Below, in pieces: positions 54,102-62,755 of a DNA stretch of 64,000 nt. The notes below the pieces were generated by a model, which was given only the letters and a program-made list of their open reading frames with translations, had not been told where the DNA came from and did not search any database. A program made the position numbers and the translations under genes. The stretch comes from Odoribacter lunatus (GTDB lineage: Bacteria; Bacteroidota; Bacteroidia; Bacteroidales; Marinifilaceae). How positions within the stretch are numbered: position 1 is the first letter of the stretch; each line of letters begins with the position of its first letter. The stretch spans positions 1 through 64,000 of the forward strand of contig NZ_CALPCZ010000003.1 of NCBI RefSeq assembly GCF_943193135.1, in the 5' to 3' direction.

Positions 54102-56443
54102 GACGCGGGATTTGGTTGTTTGTGATTGTTGTTGTTGCCGTAGGGCGATTGTCGGCGCAAAAGCCGTTGTATAAGGAGGCGAAGGCTTCCGTTGAGGAGC
54201 GGGTGAAGGATTTGCTCGGGCGCATGACGGTGGAAGAGAAGGTGGGACAGTTGTGTTGTCCGATGGGTTGGGAGATGTATACGAAAACGAAGAAGGGCGT
54301 GGAGGTGTCGGAACTTTATAAAAAACGGATGGCGGAGATGCCTGCGGGCTCTTTTTGGGCGGTACTTCGTGCAGATCCGTGGACACAGAAGACGTTGGAG
54401 ACCGGTTTGAATCCGGAGATGGCCGCTATGGCTTTGAATGCGTTGCAACGGTATGCCGTGGAGCAAACCCGTCTGGGTATACCGGTTTTGTTTGCCGAAG
54501 AGTGTCCGCACGGTCACATGGCCATAGGTACGACGGTTTTTCCGACGTCTCTGGCGCAGGCCAGTACGTGGAATGAGGAGCTGATATACAGAATGGGTGC
54601 TGCCATTGCTTTGGAGGCCCGTTTGCAGGGAGCGGGCATCGGGTACGGGCCGGTACTGGATGTTGCCCGTGATCCCCGTTGGTCGCGTATGGAGGAGACT
54701 TTTGGCGAGGACCCCGTATTGACGTCTGTGTTGGGGGTGGCTTTTATGAAAGGCATGCAGGGGGACAGGCAGGATGACGGGAGGCATTTGTTTTCGACGC
54801 TCAAGCATTTTGCCGCTTATGGTATTCCCGAAGGCGGACATAACGGTTACCGAGCCAATGTAGGGATGCGTCAGTTGTTTTCGGAGTATTTGCCTCCTTT
54901 CAGAAAAGCCGTGGAGGCGGGTGTGGGTACATTGATGACTTCCTATAATTCGATAGACGGGGTGCCTTGTACGGCGAACAGGTATTTATTGATGGAGGTG
55001 TTGCGTGGCAGGTGGGGATTTGATGGTTTTGTCTATTCGGATTTATTCAGCATAGAGGGTATTGTCGGGATGCGGGTGGCGCAAGACAATAAGGAAGCGG
55101 CTTCGCTGGCTTTGAAAGCCGGTTTGGATATGGATTTGGGAGGAAATGCTTTTGGCAGGAATTTGAAGAATGCTTTGGAGGAGGGAAAGATTACGGAGGA
55201 TGATTTGAACCGGGCGGTGGCGAATGTACTTCGCTTGAAATTCCGTTTGGGATTGTTTGAGAATCCCTATGTTTCGCCTGCCTTGGCGAAAAAGCTGGTA
55301 CGTTCGGCGGAGCACAAGGAATTGGCGCGTGAAGTGGCAAGACAGGGTACTGTGTTGTTGAAGAATGAGGGGATTTTGCCTTTGAGTAAGCAGGTGAAAC
55401 ATATTGCTGTTATCGGCCCCAATGCCGATGTGATGTATAATCAGTTGGGAGATTACACTGCTCCGCAAGACAGGAAAGAGATTGTGACGGTTTTGGATGG
55501 CATACGTCGGGCAGTGGCGCCTTCTACGAAGGTGAGTTATGTGAAAGGATGTGCTGTGCGGGAGAGTTCGACTGCAGATATTCCGGTAGCGGTGAAAGTA
55601 GCGGCGCAGGCGGATGTGGTCGTATTGGTGGTGGGTGGCTCCAGTGCCCGGGATTTTAAAACGCAGTATATAGCTACGGGGGCGGCGACGGTTTCCACAG
55701 AGGATGAGCAAGGTGTGTCGGATATGGATTGCGGAGAAGGTTTTGACCGGAGTACGTTGCGTTTGTTGGGAGAACAGGAACGGTTGTTGAAAGCGCTTGC
55801 AGATGTGGGTAAACCGTTGGTTGTTGTCTATATTCAGGGACGGCCGCTGAATATGAATATGGCGGCAGAGAAAGCCCAGGCTTTGCTTACGTGCTGGTAT
55901 CCCGGAGAGCAAGGGGGTGCGGCTGTAGCGGATGTGTTGTTTGGTGATTATAACCCGTCGGGACGATTGCCGGTATCGGTGCCTTGCAGCGAGGGACAAC
56001 TTCCGGTGTATTATTCGCAGGAGGGAAACCGGGATTATATGGACGGGGAGGGGACACCTCTTTATGCGTTCGGTTACGGATTGAGTTATACCGATTTTAA
56101 GTATGATAGTCTGGAAATACGGGTGGGGAATGGAAAGGATTCGTTACAGGTAGTGAGTTGTACGGTGACTAATTGCGGTGATTATGACGGGCATGAAATC
56201 GTGCAGCTTTATATCAGCGACAGGGTGGCGTCTGTTTCACAACCACCGGTTTTGTTGAAGGCTTTCCGGCGTATAGCTTTGGCTAAGGGAGAGAAAAAGA
56301 GGGTTGTTTTTGTTCTGGGGCAAGAGGAACTTGCGCTATATGATGCGGAAATGAACCGAGTTGTGGAACCCGGAGAGTTTGAAGTGAAAATAGGGGCTTC
56401 TTCCGATGATATTCGTCTGAAAGGTTGTTTTTATATAAAGTAA
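54098..56443 (+). CDS. GH3 beta-glycosidase (BglX type)
   Basis: 781 residues. Signal peptide (LFVIVVVAVGRLSAQ), then the GH3 TIM barrel with ARDPRWSRMEETFGEDP, KHFAAYGIPEGGHNG and WGFDGFVYSDLFSIEGI (nucleophile D315). The second alpha/beta domain (VLLKNEGILPLSKQVKHIAVIGPNA, WYPGEQGGAAVADVLFGDYNPSGRLPVS) and a C-terminal fibronectin-like domain (FGYGLSYTDFKYD, ALYDAEMNRVVEPGEFEVKIGASSDDIRL) complete the family layout. Probably cleaves beta-glucosides, xylosides or related linkages; specificity cannot be read from the sequence. Starts within the fucosidase stop (ATGA). Last gene of the operon. Confidence 0.9.
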   Translation: MRRGIWLFVIVVVAVGRLSAQKPLYKEAKASVEERVKDLLGRMTVEEKVGQLCCPMGWEMYTKTKKGVEVSELYKKRMAEMPAGSFWAVLRADPWTQKTLETGLNPEMAAMALNALQRYAVEQTRLGIPVLFAEECPHGHMAIGTTVFPTSLAQASTWNEELIYRMGAAIALEARLQGAGIGYGPVLDVARDPRWSRMEETFGEDPVLTSVLGVAFMKGMQGDRQDDGRHLFSTLKHFAAYGIPEGGHNGYRANVGMRQLFSEYLPPFRKAVEAGVGTLMTSYNSIDGVPCTANRYLLMEVLRGRWGFDGFVYSDLFSIEGIVGMRVAQDNKEAASLALKAGLDMDLGGNAFGRNLKNALEEGKITEDDLNRAVANVLRLKFRLGLFENPYVSPALAKKLVRSAEHKELAREVARQGTVLLKNEGILPLSKQVKHIAVIGPNADVMYNQLGDYTAPQDRKEIVTVLDGIRRAVAPSTKVSYVKGCAVRESSTADIPVAVKVAAQADVVVLVVGGSSARDFKTQYIATGAATVSTEDEQGVSDMDCGEGFDRSTLRLLGEQERLLKALADVGKPLVVVYIQGRPLNMNMAAEKAQALLTCWYPGEQGGAAVADVLFGDYNPSGRLPVSVPCSEGQLPVYYSQEGNRDYMDGEGTPLYAFGYGLSYTDFKYDSLEIRVGNGKDSLQVVSCTVTNCGDYDGHEIVQLYISDRVASVSQPPVLLKAFRRIALAKGEKKRVVFVLGQEELALYDAEMNRVVEPGEFEVKIGASSDDIRLKGCFYIK

Positions 56444-56474
56444 AAAGGAGAAAACATCTGTTTTCTCCTTTTTT
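56442..56474. terminator. Bidirectional terminator between GH3 and the FKBP genes
   Basis: AAAAAGGAGAAAA and TTTTCTCCTTTTT form a 13-bp perfect stem with T tracts on both strands between converging transcripts. Confidence 0.88.
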
Positions 56475-56497
56475 TGAATTATATCGTTGAGCGATAT

Positions 56498-57214
56498 TTA
56501 TTTTTCTTTCGTTTCCTCTGCTTTCGGGTTGATGTCGAGCAGTTCGACTTCAAAAATCAAGGTTTCGTTCGGACCGATGGCAGCTCCAGCTCCTCTTGGG
56601 CCGTATGCCTGATCGGAAGGAATGTAGATAATCCATTTGGAGCCTTGTGGCATTTGCTGTATGGCTTGTGTCCAACCGGGGATAACTTGATTTAAGTAAA
56701 ATTCAGCCGGTTCACCTCTTTTAATGGAGGAATCGAATTCGCTTCCATCGATGAGAGTACCTCTGTAGTGTACTTTTACTTTGTCTGTAGCGGTGGGTTT
56801 CGGCCCGTTTCCTTCTTTCAGTATTTTGTATTGAATACCGTTACCCAATGTATCTACATCTGATTTTTTAGCATTTTCTTTCAAAAATTCCTGTCCTTTT
56901 TCCAGATTTTCAGCAGCAACTTGCATGGCTAATTTTTGTAGATACATGCTCAGATACATTTGCATCTGTTGTGGGTCGGTTTTCACATCGGCTTTTTTCA
57001 ATGCGGCATTCATTCCGGCAACAACAGCTTCCATGTTCGGTTTCTTTAATCCGGAGCGTTCAAGTCCTGATCCGTACATGTAACCGATGTAGTAGCTGGC
57101 CGTGTCATTTGCCGTTTTTAATGTTGCCGTGGTGGAGGTTGTGCAGCCGCTGTTGCAGCTACTCATCATGATGACTCCGGCAGAGAGTGTCAGTAATAAT
57201 AATTTTGCATTCAT
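56498..57214 (-). CDS. FKBP-type peptidyl-prolyl isomerase, lipoprotein form
   Basis: 238 residues. The lipobox is MSSC (LLLTLSAGVIMMSSC). An N-terminal helical FkpA-like dimerisation domain (DTASYYIGYMYGSGLERSGLKKPNMEAVVAGM) precedes the FKBP domain (VKVHYRGTLIDGSEFDSSIKRGEPAEFYLNQVIPGWTQAIQQM...SDQAYGPRGAGAAIGPNETLIFEVELLDI). It folds periplasmic or outer-membrane proteins. The neighbour at 57234 is a paralogue without the signal, 19 bases upstream, suggesting gene duplication. Confidence 0.93.
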   Translation of the reverse strand: MNAKLLLLTLSAGVIMMSSCNSGCTTSTTATLKTANDTASYYIGYMYGSGLERSGLKKPNMEAVVAGMNAALKKADVKTDPQQMQMYLSMYLQKLAMQVAAENLEKGQEFLKENAKKSDVDTLGNGIQYKILKEGNGPKPTATDKVKVHYRGTLIDGSEFDSSIKRGEPAEFYLNQVIPGWTQAIQQMPQGSKWIIYIPSDQAYGPRGAGAAIGPNETLIFEVELLDINPKAEETKEK

Positions 57215-57233
57215 TGTTTCGTGACTTTATAGT

Positions 57234-57836
57234 TTATAAAATATCAAGTAATTCTACATCGAAAATAAGGGTTTCATTCGGTCCGATGGATTGTCCTGCT
57301 CCGTGTGCACCGTAAGCGAGTTCGGAAGGGATGTACAGTTGCCATTTTGAACCGATATTCATCATCTGCAAGGCTTCCACCCATCCGGCGATGACACCGT
57401 TTACCGGAAATTCCGCCGGTTCGTTTCTGCGAATAGAGGAGTCAAAAACCGTCCCGTTGATTAACCGTCCTTCGTAATGACATTTAACGGTATCTGTTGC
57501 TTTGGGTTTTTTACCGTTTCCTTCTTTCAGTATTTTATATTGAAGACCACTTTTGAGTGTAATTACTCCTTCTTTATTTTTGTTTTCCGCTAAGAATTTT
57601 TCACCTTTAGCTTTTGCATTGGCTCCTTTTTCACTTTCAAGTTTATCGAAATAGTCTTGCAGTACTTTGTTTATTTCTTCCGGTTTCATTTCAGGCATTT
57701 TTCCGTCGAATACGGTTGACATGGCTTCGTTGAAGACATCCGGATTGATTGTTTTGACACCCGATGATATCAGGTTGCTTGCGATGCTGATTCCCAAACA
57801 ATAGCTTAATCGGTCTAATTCGTTGGTGTATTTCAT
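57234..57836 (-). CDS. FKBP-type peptidyl-prolyl isomerase, cytoplasmic form
   Basis: 200 residues, no signal peptide. Same two-part layout as its neighbour: helical N-terminus (LDRLSYCLGISIASNLISSGVKTI) and FKBP core (VKCHYEGRLINGTVFDSSIRRNEPAEFPVNGVIAGWVEALQMMNIGSKWQLYIPSELAYGAHGAGQSIGPNETLIFDVELLDIL). Co-transcribed with lolD (23 bases) and the lipoprotein FKBP. Confidence 0.93.
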   Translation of the reverse strand: MKYTNELDRLSYCLGISIASNLISSGVKTINPDVFNEAMSTVFDGKMPEMKPEEINKVLQDYFDKLESEKGANAKAKGEKFLAENKNKEGVITLKSGLQYKILKEGNGKKPKATDTVKCHYEGRLINGTVFDSSIRRNEPAEFPVNGVIAGWVEALQMMNIGSKWQLYIPSELAYGAHGAGQSIGPNETLIFDVELLDIL

Positions 57837-57859
57837 GTAATTAGTATTATTTTATAAAA

Positions 57860-58528
57860 TCATGCAAAGATATAAGAAATATCTATTTTCCCGTCTTTCA
57901 GCTTGATTTTTCTGTCTGCCATTTCGGCTAATTCGTTATCGTGTGTTACGATAATGAATGTTTGTTTCAGTTCTTCCCGTAACGTGAAGAAAAGCTGGTG
58001 CAAATCGTTTTTGGTCTGAGTATCCAAATTGCCCGACGGCTCGTCTGCCAGAATGACTTTGGGTTGGTTGATTAATGCCCTTGCTACGGATACCCGTTGC
58101 TGTTCTCCTCCCGACAGTTCGTTCGGCTTGTGAAAGATACGTTCTTTCAATCCCATAAGTTCCAATAATTCAATTGCTTTTTTTTCAGCCGCTTTTTTGG
58201 ATATTCCTTTTATCCATGCCGGCATGCAGACATTTTCCAGAGCGGTGAATTCCGGGAGAAGATGATGGAATTGGAAGACAAAGCCGATGTTGTTGTTGCG
58301 GAATGTGGCTAATTTGTTGGAAGAAAGGGAAGATATGTTGATGTCGTCGAACCATATTTCTCCACTGTCGGGAGTATCCAAGGTGCCTATGATGTGCAGC
58401 AAGGTGCTTTTGCCTGCTCCGCTGGCTCCGACGATGGTTATGATTTCATTTTCTTTGACTTCTAACGTGATGCCCTTTAATACTTGAAGTTCTCCGTAGT
58501 TTTTTTTAACCTCTTTTACGCGAATCAT
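57860..58528 (-). CDS. lolD: LolD-type lipoprotein-release ABC transporter ATPase
   Basis: 222 residues. Walker [11 protein letters not shown]-loop [18 protein letters not shown], signature [15 protein letters not shown], Walker [14 protein letters not shown]-loop IVTHD. The Q-loop wording is the LolD type, so it likely powers release of outer-membrane lipoproteins from the inner membrane. The membrane partners LolC/LolE are not in this window. Related MacB-type ATPases are the alternative. Relevant here because many of the proteins encoded above are lipoproteins. Confidence 0.85.
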   Translation of the reverse strand: MIRVKEVKKNYGELQVLKGITLEVKENEIITIVGASGAGKSTLLHIIGTLDTPDSGEIWFDDINISSLSSNKLATFRNNNIGFVFQFHHLLPEFTALENVCMPAWIKGISKKAAEKKAIELLELMGLKERIFHKPNELSGGEQQRVSVARALINQPKVILADEPSGNLDTQTKNDLHQLFFTLREELKQTFIIVTHDNELAEMADRKIKLKDGKIDISYIFA

Positions 58529-58579
58529 TACTATGTTTTAACTTTTGTGTGTAAAGGTAAGTAATAAAGTTTATAATTG

Positions 58580-58587
58580 TATATTTG
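58580..58587 (+). promoter_or_regulatory. -7 box for tex
   Basis: TATATTTG matches TAnnTTTG, 33 bases before the ATG at 58621. No clear TTTG at the expected distance. Confidence 0.4.
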
Positions 58588-58620
58588 TACGGGATTTACT
58601 GTTATATAATAAAACTATTT

Positions 58621-60765
58621 ATGGAATTTTTTATTGATCCGGTGTCTTTTCTTGCCGAACAAACCGGTATAGACCGAAAGTATATACATAATTTGATTAC
58701 GTTGATAGAAGGAGGGGCAACGATACCTTTTATTGCCCGTTACCGGAAAGAAATGACCGGTAGCATGGATGAAGTGAGTGTGGAGAAAGTGCAGCAGATG
58801 TATGTCCGTTTTCAAGATTTGGAAAAGAGAAAGGCGAGTGTGTTGGATAGTATACGGCAACAAGGAAAATTGACAGAGGAACTGGAGGCACAGATTTGTC
58901 GTTGTACGGATGCCCATTTGCTGGAAGACATTTATTTGCCTTTTAAGCCGAAGAAACAAACACGTGCGGCCAAAGCAAAGGAGAAGGGGTTGGAGCCGTT
59001 GGCAGCGATATTGATGAGACAGGAGAACGGGGATGTGGAAAATCGGGTGATGCGTTTTGTGAAAGGAGAGGTAAAGGATGAAGGGGAGGCACTGCAAGGG
59101 GCCAGGGATATTATAGCCGAATGGGTGAATGAAAGTGAGGCGGCGAGAAACCGTACCCGAAGACAAGTGGAGCGGGAGGCGGTGATTTGGTCGAAGGTGG
59201 TGAAAGGGAAAGAAAAGGAGGGTGAGAAGTTTGCCGATTATTTTGACTTCCGGGAGTTATTGAAGCGTTGTCCTTCTCACCGGATATTGGCTATCCGGAG
59301 AGGAGAGGCGGAAGGAATACTTAAGGTCGGGATTGAGATAAATGATGAACAGGCGCTGGAGGGATTGGAGCGGATTTTTGTGAAAAACGATAACGAGGCT
59401 TCCGGACAGGTAAGAATGGCAGTGAAGGATGCTTATAAGCGTTTGCTTTTTCCTGCGATGGAGACGGAAAATTTACAGGTGTTTAAGGAAAAAGCGGATG
59501 AAGAGGCTATTCGTGTTTTTGCGGAGAATTTAAGACAACTGTTGCTGGCTCCTCCTTTGGGTACCAAACGGGTGCTGGGAATAGACCCAGGATTTCGGAC
59601 GGGGTGCAAGGTCGTATGTTTGGATGAAACGGGCCAGTTGCTGCATAATGAGACGATTTATCCTCACCCGCCGCACAGTGCTTATAAGCAGGCGGCAACG
59701 AAGATAGTCAATATGGTATCTACGTATAATATTCAGGCGATAGCTATCGGGAATGGAACGGCCGGACGGGAGACGGAGACGTTTATTCAGAATCTTCGCT
59801 ATGATCGCAAGGTGCAGGTATTTGTGGTCAGCGAGAGTGGGGCTTCTGTGTATTCCGCTTCTAAAATTGCCCGAGAGGAGTTTCCTGAGTATGATGTGAC
59901 GGTGAGGGGTGCTGTGTCTATCGGGAGACGTTTGATGGATCCTTTGGCAGAATTGGTGAAGATAGACCCGAAGTCGATAGGTGTGGGGCAGTATCAGCAT
60001 GATGTAGACCAGACACGGCTGAAAGAGAGTTTGGACAGGGTTGTAGAATCGTGTGTGAATCAGGTGGGTGTGAATGTAAATACGGCCAGTAAATATTTGC
60101 TTACGTATGTTTCCGGTTTGGGTCCGGCTTTAGCGGATAATATTGTGGAGTATATTCGGGAGCATGGTAAGTTGAAAAGTCGTGAGGAACTGAAAAATGT
60201 GAAGAGAATGGGGGCGAAAGCTTTTGAACAGTGTGCCGGTTTTTTGAGAGTAGAGGAGGCAGAGAATCCTTTGGATAATTCGGCAGTGCATCCGGAGTCA
60301 TATTATGTGGTGGAGAAAATAGCCAGGGATTTTCATGTAAATGTGAAAGAGTTGATAGGTAATGAGGAATTATGCGGGAAGATTAATCCGTCAAAATATG
60401 TGGATGAAAAGACCGGTTTGCTGACACTGAAAGATATTGTGGCAGAGTTGAGGAAGCCGGGGCGGGATCCTCGCAGTATGGCAAAGGTTTTTAGTTTTGC
60501 GGAAGGTATTCATACGATAGAGGATTTGCAGGAAGGTATGGTACTGCCCGGTATCGTAACTAATATTACTAATTTCGGGGCTTTTGTAGATGTCGGAGTG
60601 CATCAGGACGGATTGGTTCATATATCCGAAATGGCAGATCGTTACGTATCGAGCCCGACGGAAGTGTTGAAGTTGCATCAACAGGTGATGGTGAAGGTAA
60701 TACAATTGGATAAGGAAAGGCGCCGAATAGGGCTTTCTATCCGGCAGGTGAAAGGTGAGGGGTAA
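58621..60765 (+). CDS. tex: Tex-type RNA-binding transcription accessory protein
   Basis: About 714 residues. N-terminal helical part (IEGGATIPFIARYRKEMTGSMDEVSVEKV), the YqgF/RuvC-like domain (RVLGIDPGFRTGCKVVCLDETGQLL), HhH motifs (VNVNTASKYLLTYVSGLGPALADNIVEYI, KRMGAKAFEQCAGFLRV) and a C-terminal S1 domain (GMVLPGIVTNITNFGAFVDVGVHQDGLVHISEMADRYV). This domain order is diagnostic. ATG 58621 is chosen over an upstream in-frame ATG at 58585 because the family starts at MEFF-type residues and the leader is AT-rich promoter DNA. Confidence 0.93.
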   Translation: MEFFIDPVSFLAEQTGIDRKYIHNLITLIEGGATIPFIARYRKEMTGSMDEVSVEKVQQMYVRFQDLEKRKASVLDSIRQQGKLTEELEAQICRCTDAHLLEDIYLPFKPKKQTRAAKAKEKGLEPLAAILMRQENGDVENRVMRFVKGEVKDEGEALQGARDIIAEWVNESEAARNRTRRQVEREAVIWSKVVKGKEKEGEKFADYFDFRELLKRCPSHRILAIRRGEAEGILKVGIEINDEQALEGLERIFVKNDNEASGQVRMAVKDAYKRLLFPAMETENLQVFKEKADEEAIRVFAENLRQLLLAPPLGTKRVLGIDPGFRTGCKVVCLDETGQLLHNETIYPHPPHSAYKQAATKIVNMVSTYNIQAIAIGNGTAGRETETFIQNLRYDRKVQVFVVSESGASVYSASKIAREEFPEYDVTVRGAVSIGRRLMDPLAELVKIDPKSIGVGQYQHDVDQTRLKESLDRVVESCVNQVGVNVNTASKYLLTYVSGLGPALADNIVEYIREHGKLKSREELKNVKRMGAKAFEQCAGFLRVEEAENPLDNSAVHPESYYVVEKIARDFHVNVKELIGNEELCGKINPSKYVDEKTGLLTLKDIVAELRKPGRDPRSMAKVFSFAEGIHTIEDLQEGMVLPGIVTNITNFGAFVDVGVHQDGLVHISEMADRYVSSPTEVLKLHQQVMVKVIQLDKERRRIGLSIRQVKGEG

Positions 60766-60822
60766 TAGAGAGATAGTAATAAATTTTTATTGTCGTATGG
60801 AAAGTTACAGTTAGTTAAAGAT

Positions 60823-60853
60823 TTTGTTTATCTGTTCGTATCCATTATCTTTG
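60823..60853 (+). promoter_or_regulatory. Promoter for the cysteine-cluster protein gene
   Basis: TTTG (60823-60826), 19 nt, TATCTTTG (60846-60853): a full Bacteroidetes consensus promoter, 35 bases before the GTG start. Confidence 0.75.
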
Positions 60854-60888
60854 TAACGGATTTTAATTGTTTAAAATAAGTTATCGTC

Positions 60889-61692
60889 GTGTCAAAGAAA
60901 GAGTTAAAAGGATTAGAAGAAAATAGATTTGTTCCCGGCATTTATAATTTTTGTGATAAGTGGTGTGAAAAATGCACGAAACAAACAGTGTGCTTGAATT
61001 ATGTGCTGGGAGAGAGGATGGAACAGAAATTGGGCAGGCGCTTGACATTTAAGGATTTGAATACGACTGGTGAGGATACATGGGGAGATTTGAATGATAT
61101 TTTTGATTCAACTTATGAGGTTTTGTGTGAGGTGGCAAAAGAAAAAGGTGTTGATGTTGAGGGAATTTTTGAGATAGAGGAGGTAGAAAAAAAGTTGTGG
61201 CAGAGAGTATATGAGGATGAACAGGAAGAGGATGAACTTGATGATTCATCTCCTGTGTTTGATGTTATCAGAGAATGTCTGATTTATGAATCTTTGTGTG
61301 ATACTTGTCTGGAGGCTGTATTTGGTATTTTGGATGAGCAGGAATGGAAAGAGGGGATGGTGGAAGAACAGGAAACAGGAGATGCTTTGGATAAGATTAA
61401 TTGGTATCTGGATGTTATACAAATAAAAATGAGGCGTGCCTTGTTGATACAACAGGAATATAGAGAGGGTGATTGTGAATGCGAAATAGAAGAAAAGGAT
61501 TATAACGGTTCGGCTAAAGTGGCATTGATAGGAATCGAATCATCTGCTCGGGCGTGGGAGGTTTTAAAAAAGTATTGTCCGGCATTGGAAAAAGAAATAA
61601 TACATATACAGACTATTCTGCAACAATTGGTGCGCGATATTGAAAAGTATTTTCCGAAAGCGAGAAGTTTTCGGCGTCCCGGATTCGATTGA
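60889..61692 (+). CDS. Unknown acidic protein with an N-terminal cysteine cluster
   Basis: I do not recognise it. 267 residues, GTG start, no ATG near. The N-terminus carries C22-x3-C26-x2-C29-x5-C35 (NFCDKWCEKCTKQTVC), a likely metal site. The rest is helical and strongly acidic (EEVEKKLWQRVYEDEQEEDELDDSS) with a charged end (DIEKYFPKARSFRRPGFD). A consensus promoter precedes it, so it is a real, separately expressed gene. A role in nucleic-acid or metal handling is only a guess. Confidence 0.7.
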   Translation: MSKKELKGLEENRFVPGIYNFCDKWCEKCTKQTVCLNYVLGERMEQKLGRRLTFKDLNTTGEDTWGDLNDIFDSTYEVLCEVAKEKGVDVEGIFEIEEVEKKLWQRVYEDEQEEDELDDSSPVFDVIRECLIYESLCDTCLEAVFGILDEQEWKEGMVEEQETGDALDKINWYLDVIQIKMRRALLIQQEYREGDCECEIEEKDYNGSAKVALIGIESSARAWEVLKKYCPALEKEIIHIQTILQQLVRDIEKYFPKARSFRRPGFD

Positions 61693-61722
61693 TAAAACAG
61701 GGAAGCCTGTTTGTGCTTGGTT

Positions 61723-62274
61723 TTATTTGAAATAAGGTTTTATTTTCTTGAGTTTGTGTGAAGGCAGTACACGGTGTTGTTGCAGGGTATCGTAAGAAAC
61801 TCTTTTATATTGTTTTTTTGCTTGAAAAATGAGTATGACGTCTTCATATTCCAAATAAGGATGTCTTAATATTTCTTTGAAAGTAAGTGTATCCAACTCT
61901 CTTTTTTGAATTAAGAGAGGATTAACGTGGAATAAAAAAGCAGACGAATCTACATTGAAATAGGTCATATTTAATTCTTTGAGTTGTTTTACAGTATAAA
62001 ATCCTCCTAATCGTTTCCGGAAATTCAGAATCTTGTGCGCGTAATAAGGTCCGATACCTTTTATTTTAATTAAAGAAAGACTGTCGGCTTGATTTAATTC
62101 CAGCCTGACAATGGGTTGTTCAATGTTTATGGTTAATGTATCGGGTAATGTTATATTTTCCAATAAGAAAAATGGATTTTTGTTCTTGGACAATTGTTTG
62201 GGAAGTACTATAGTGCAAATAAGCAATGTAGTAAGAATCCATAATCCTTTTCTTTCATAATGATAGAGTAGCAT
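61723..62274 (-). CDS. Helix-hairpin-helix (ComEA-like) membrane-anchored protein
   Basis: About 183 residues. One membrane helix (GLWILTTLLICTIVLP) near the start, then an HhH repeat (IKIKGIGPYYAHKILNFRKRLGGFYTVKQLKEL) of the kind that binds DNA in ComEA, and a second similar hairpin (FKEILRHPYLEYEDVILIFQAKKQ). ATG 62274 is the first ATG; the longer frame begins with TTG at 62331. DNA uptake or binding outside the membrane is possible, but no other competence gene is in view. Confidence 0.75.
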   Translation of the reverse strand: MLLYHYERKGLWILTTLLICTIVLPKQLSKNKNPFFLLENITLPDTLTINIEQPIVRLELNQADSLSLIKIKGIGPYYAHKILNFRKRLGGFYTVKQLKELNMTYFNVDSSAFLFHVNPLLIQKRELDTLTFKEILRHPYLEYEDVILIFQAKKQYKRVSYDTLQQHRVLPSHKLKKIKPYFK

Positions 62275-62390
62275 GACACGCACAATTTTTAGTTGCAAGT
62301 AAAAAGTTACAACATTTTTTTGTATTTTCAATGAAGTTTCTTTTTATGAAAGGTGGTAATGCTATGAGTTGTTGAAAAATTGAAAAAATA

Positions 62391-62421
62391 TTTGCAATAA
62401 CGGGAATTCTCTCTATCTTTA
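62391..62421 (+). promoter_or_regulatory. Promoter of tRNA-Lys
   Basis: TTTG (62391-62394), 19 nt, TATCTTTA (62414-62421), directly upstream of the tRNA gene. Confidence 0.7.
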
Positions 62422-62442
62422 CCCCGCATTTTAGAAAATGAT

Positions 62443-62515
62443 GATTCAGTAGCTCAGTCGGTAGAGCACAACACTTTTAATGTTGGGGTCCTGGGTTCGA
62501 ATCCCAGCTGGATCA
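62443..62515 (+). tRNA. tRNA-Lys (anticodon TTT)
   Basis: 73 nt that fold as a full cloverleaf. The acceptor stem is GATTCAG with CTGGATC (one T-G pair), the D stem GCTC/GAGC, the anticodon arm CAACA-CTTTTAA-TGTTG, and the T arm CTGGG-TTCGAAT-CCCAG, with discriminator A. The CCA end is not encoded. The gene is adjacent to an integrase, so its 3' part or the bases just after it is a likely attachment site. Confidence 0.95.
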
Positions 62516-62540
62516 CTCATAGAAGAAGTAATGAAAAGAA

Positions 62541-62575
62541 AATCCCTGATAATCAAGCGTTATCGGGGATTTTTG
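62541..62575 (+). terminator. Terminator after tRNA-Lys
   Basis: AATCCCTGATAA and TTATCGGGGATT form a 12-bp stem, followed by TTTTG. Confidence 0.8.
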
Positions 62576-62755
62576 TTTTAGGACAATTCCTCTGTTTTGG
62601 GTAAAATAAGGCATCTTTCACCTGCGAAATCGGTGGAGTAAGCCTCTCCAAAAATTTCCACCGAATTTGCAAATTATTCACTGATTTACAATGTTTTGCA
62701 TTGCTGTGTTTTTGGCTTTCAAACCTAGTTTTACGCACTAAAAAAGGAGGAAAGT

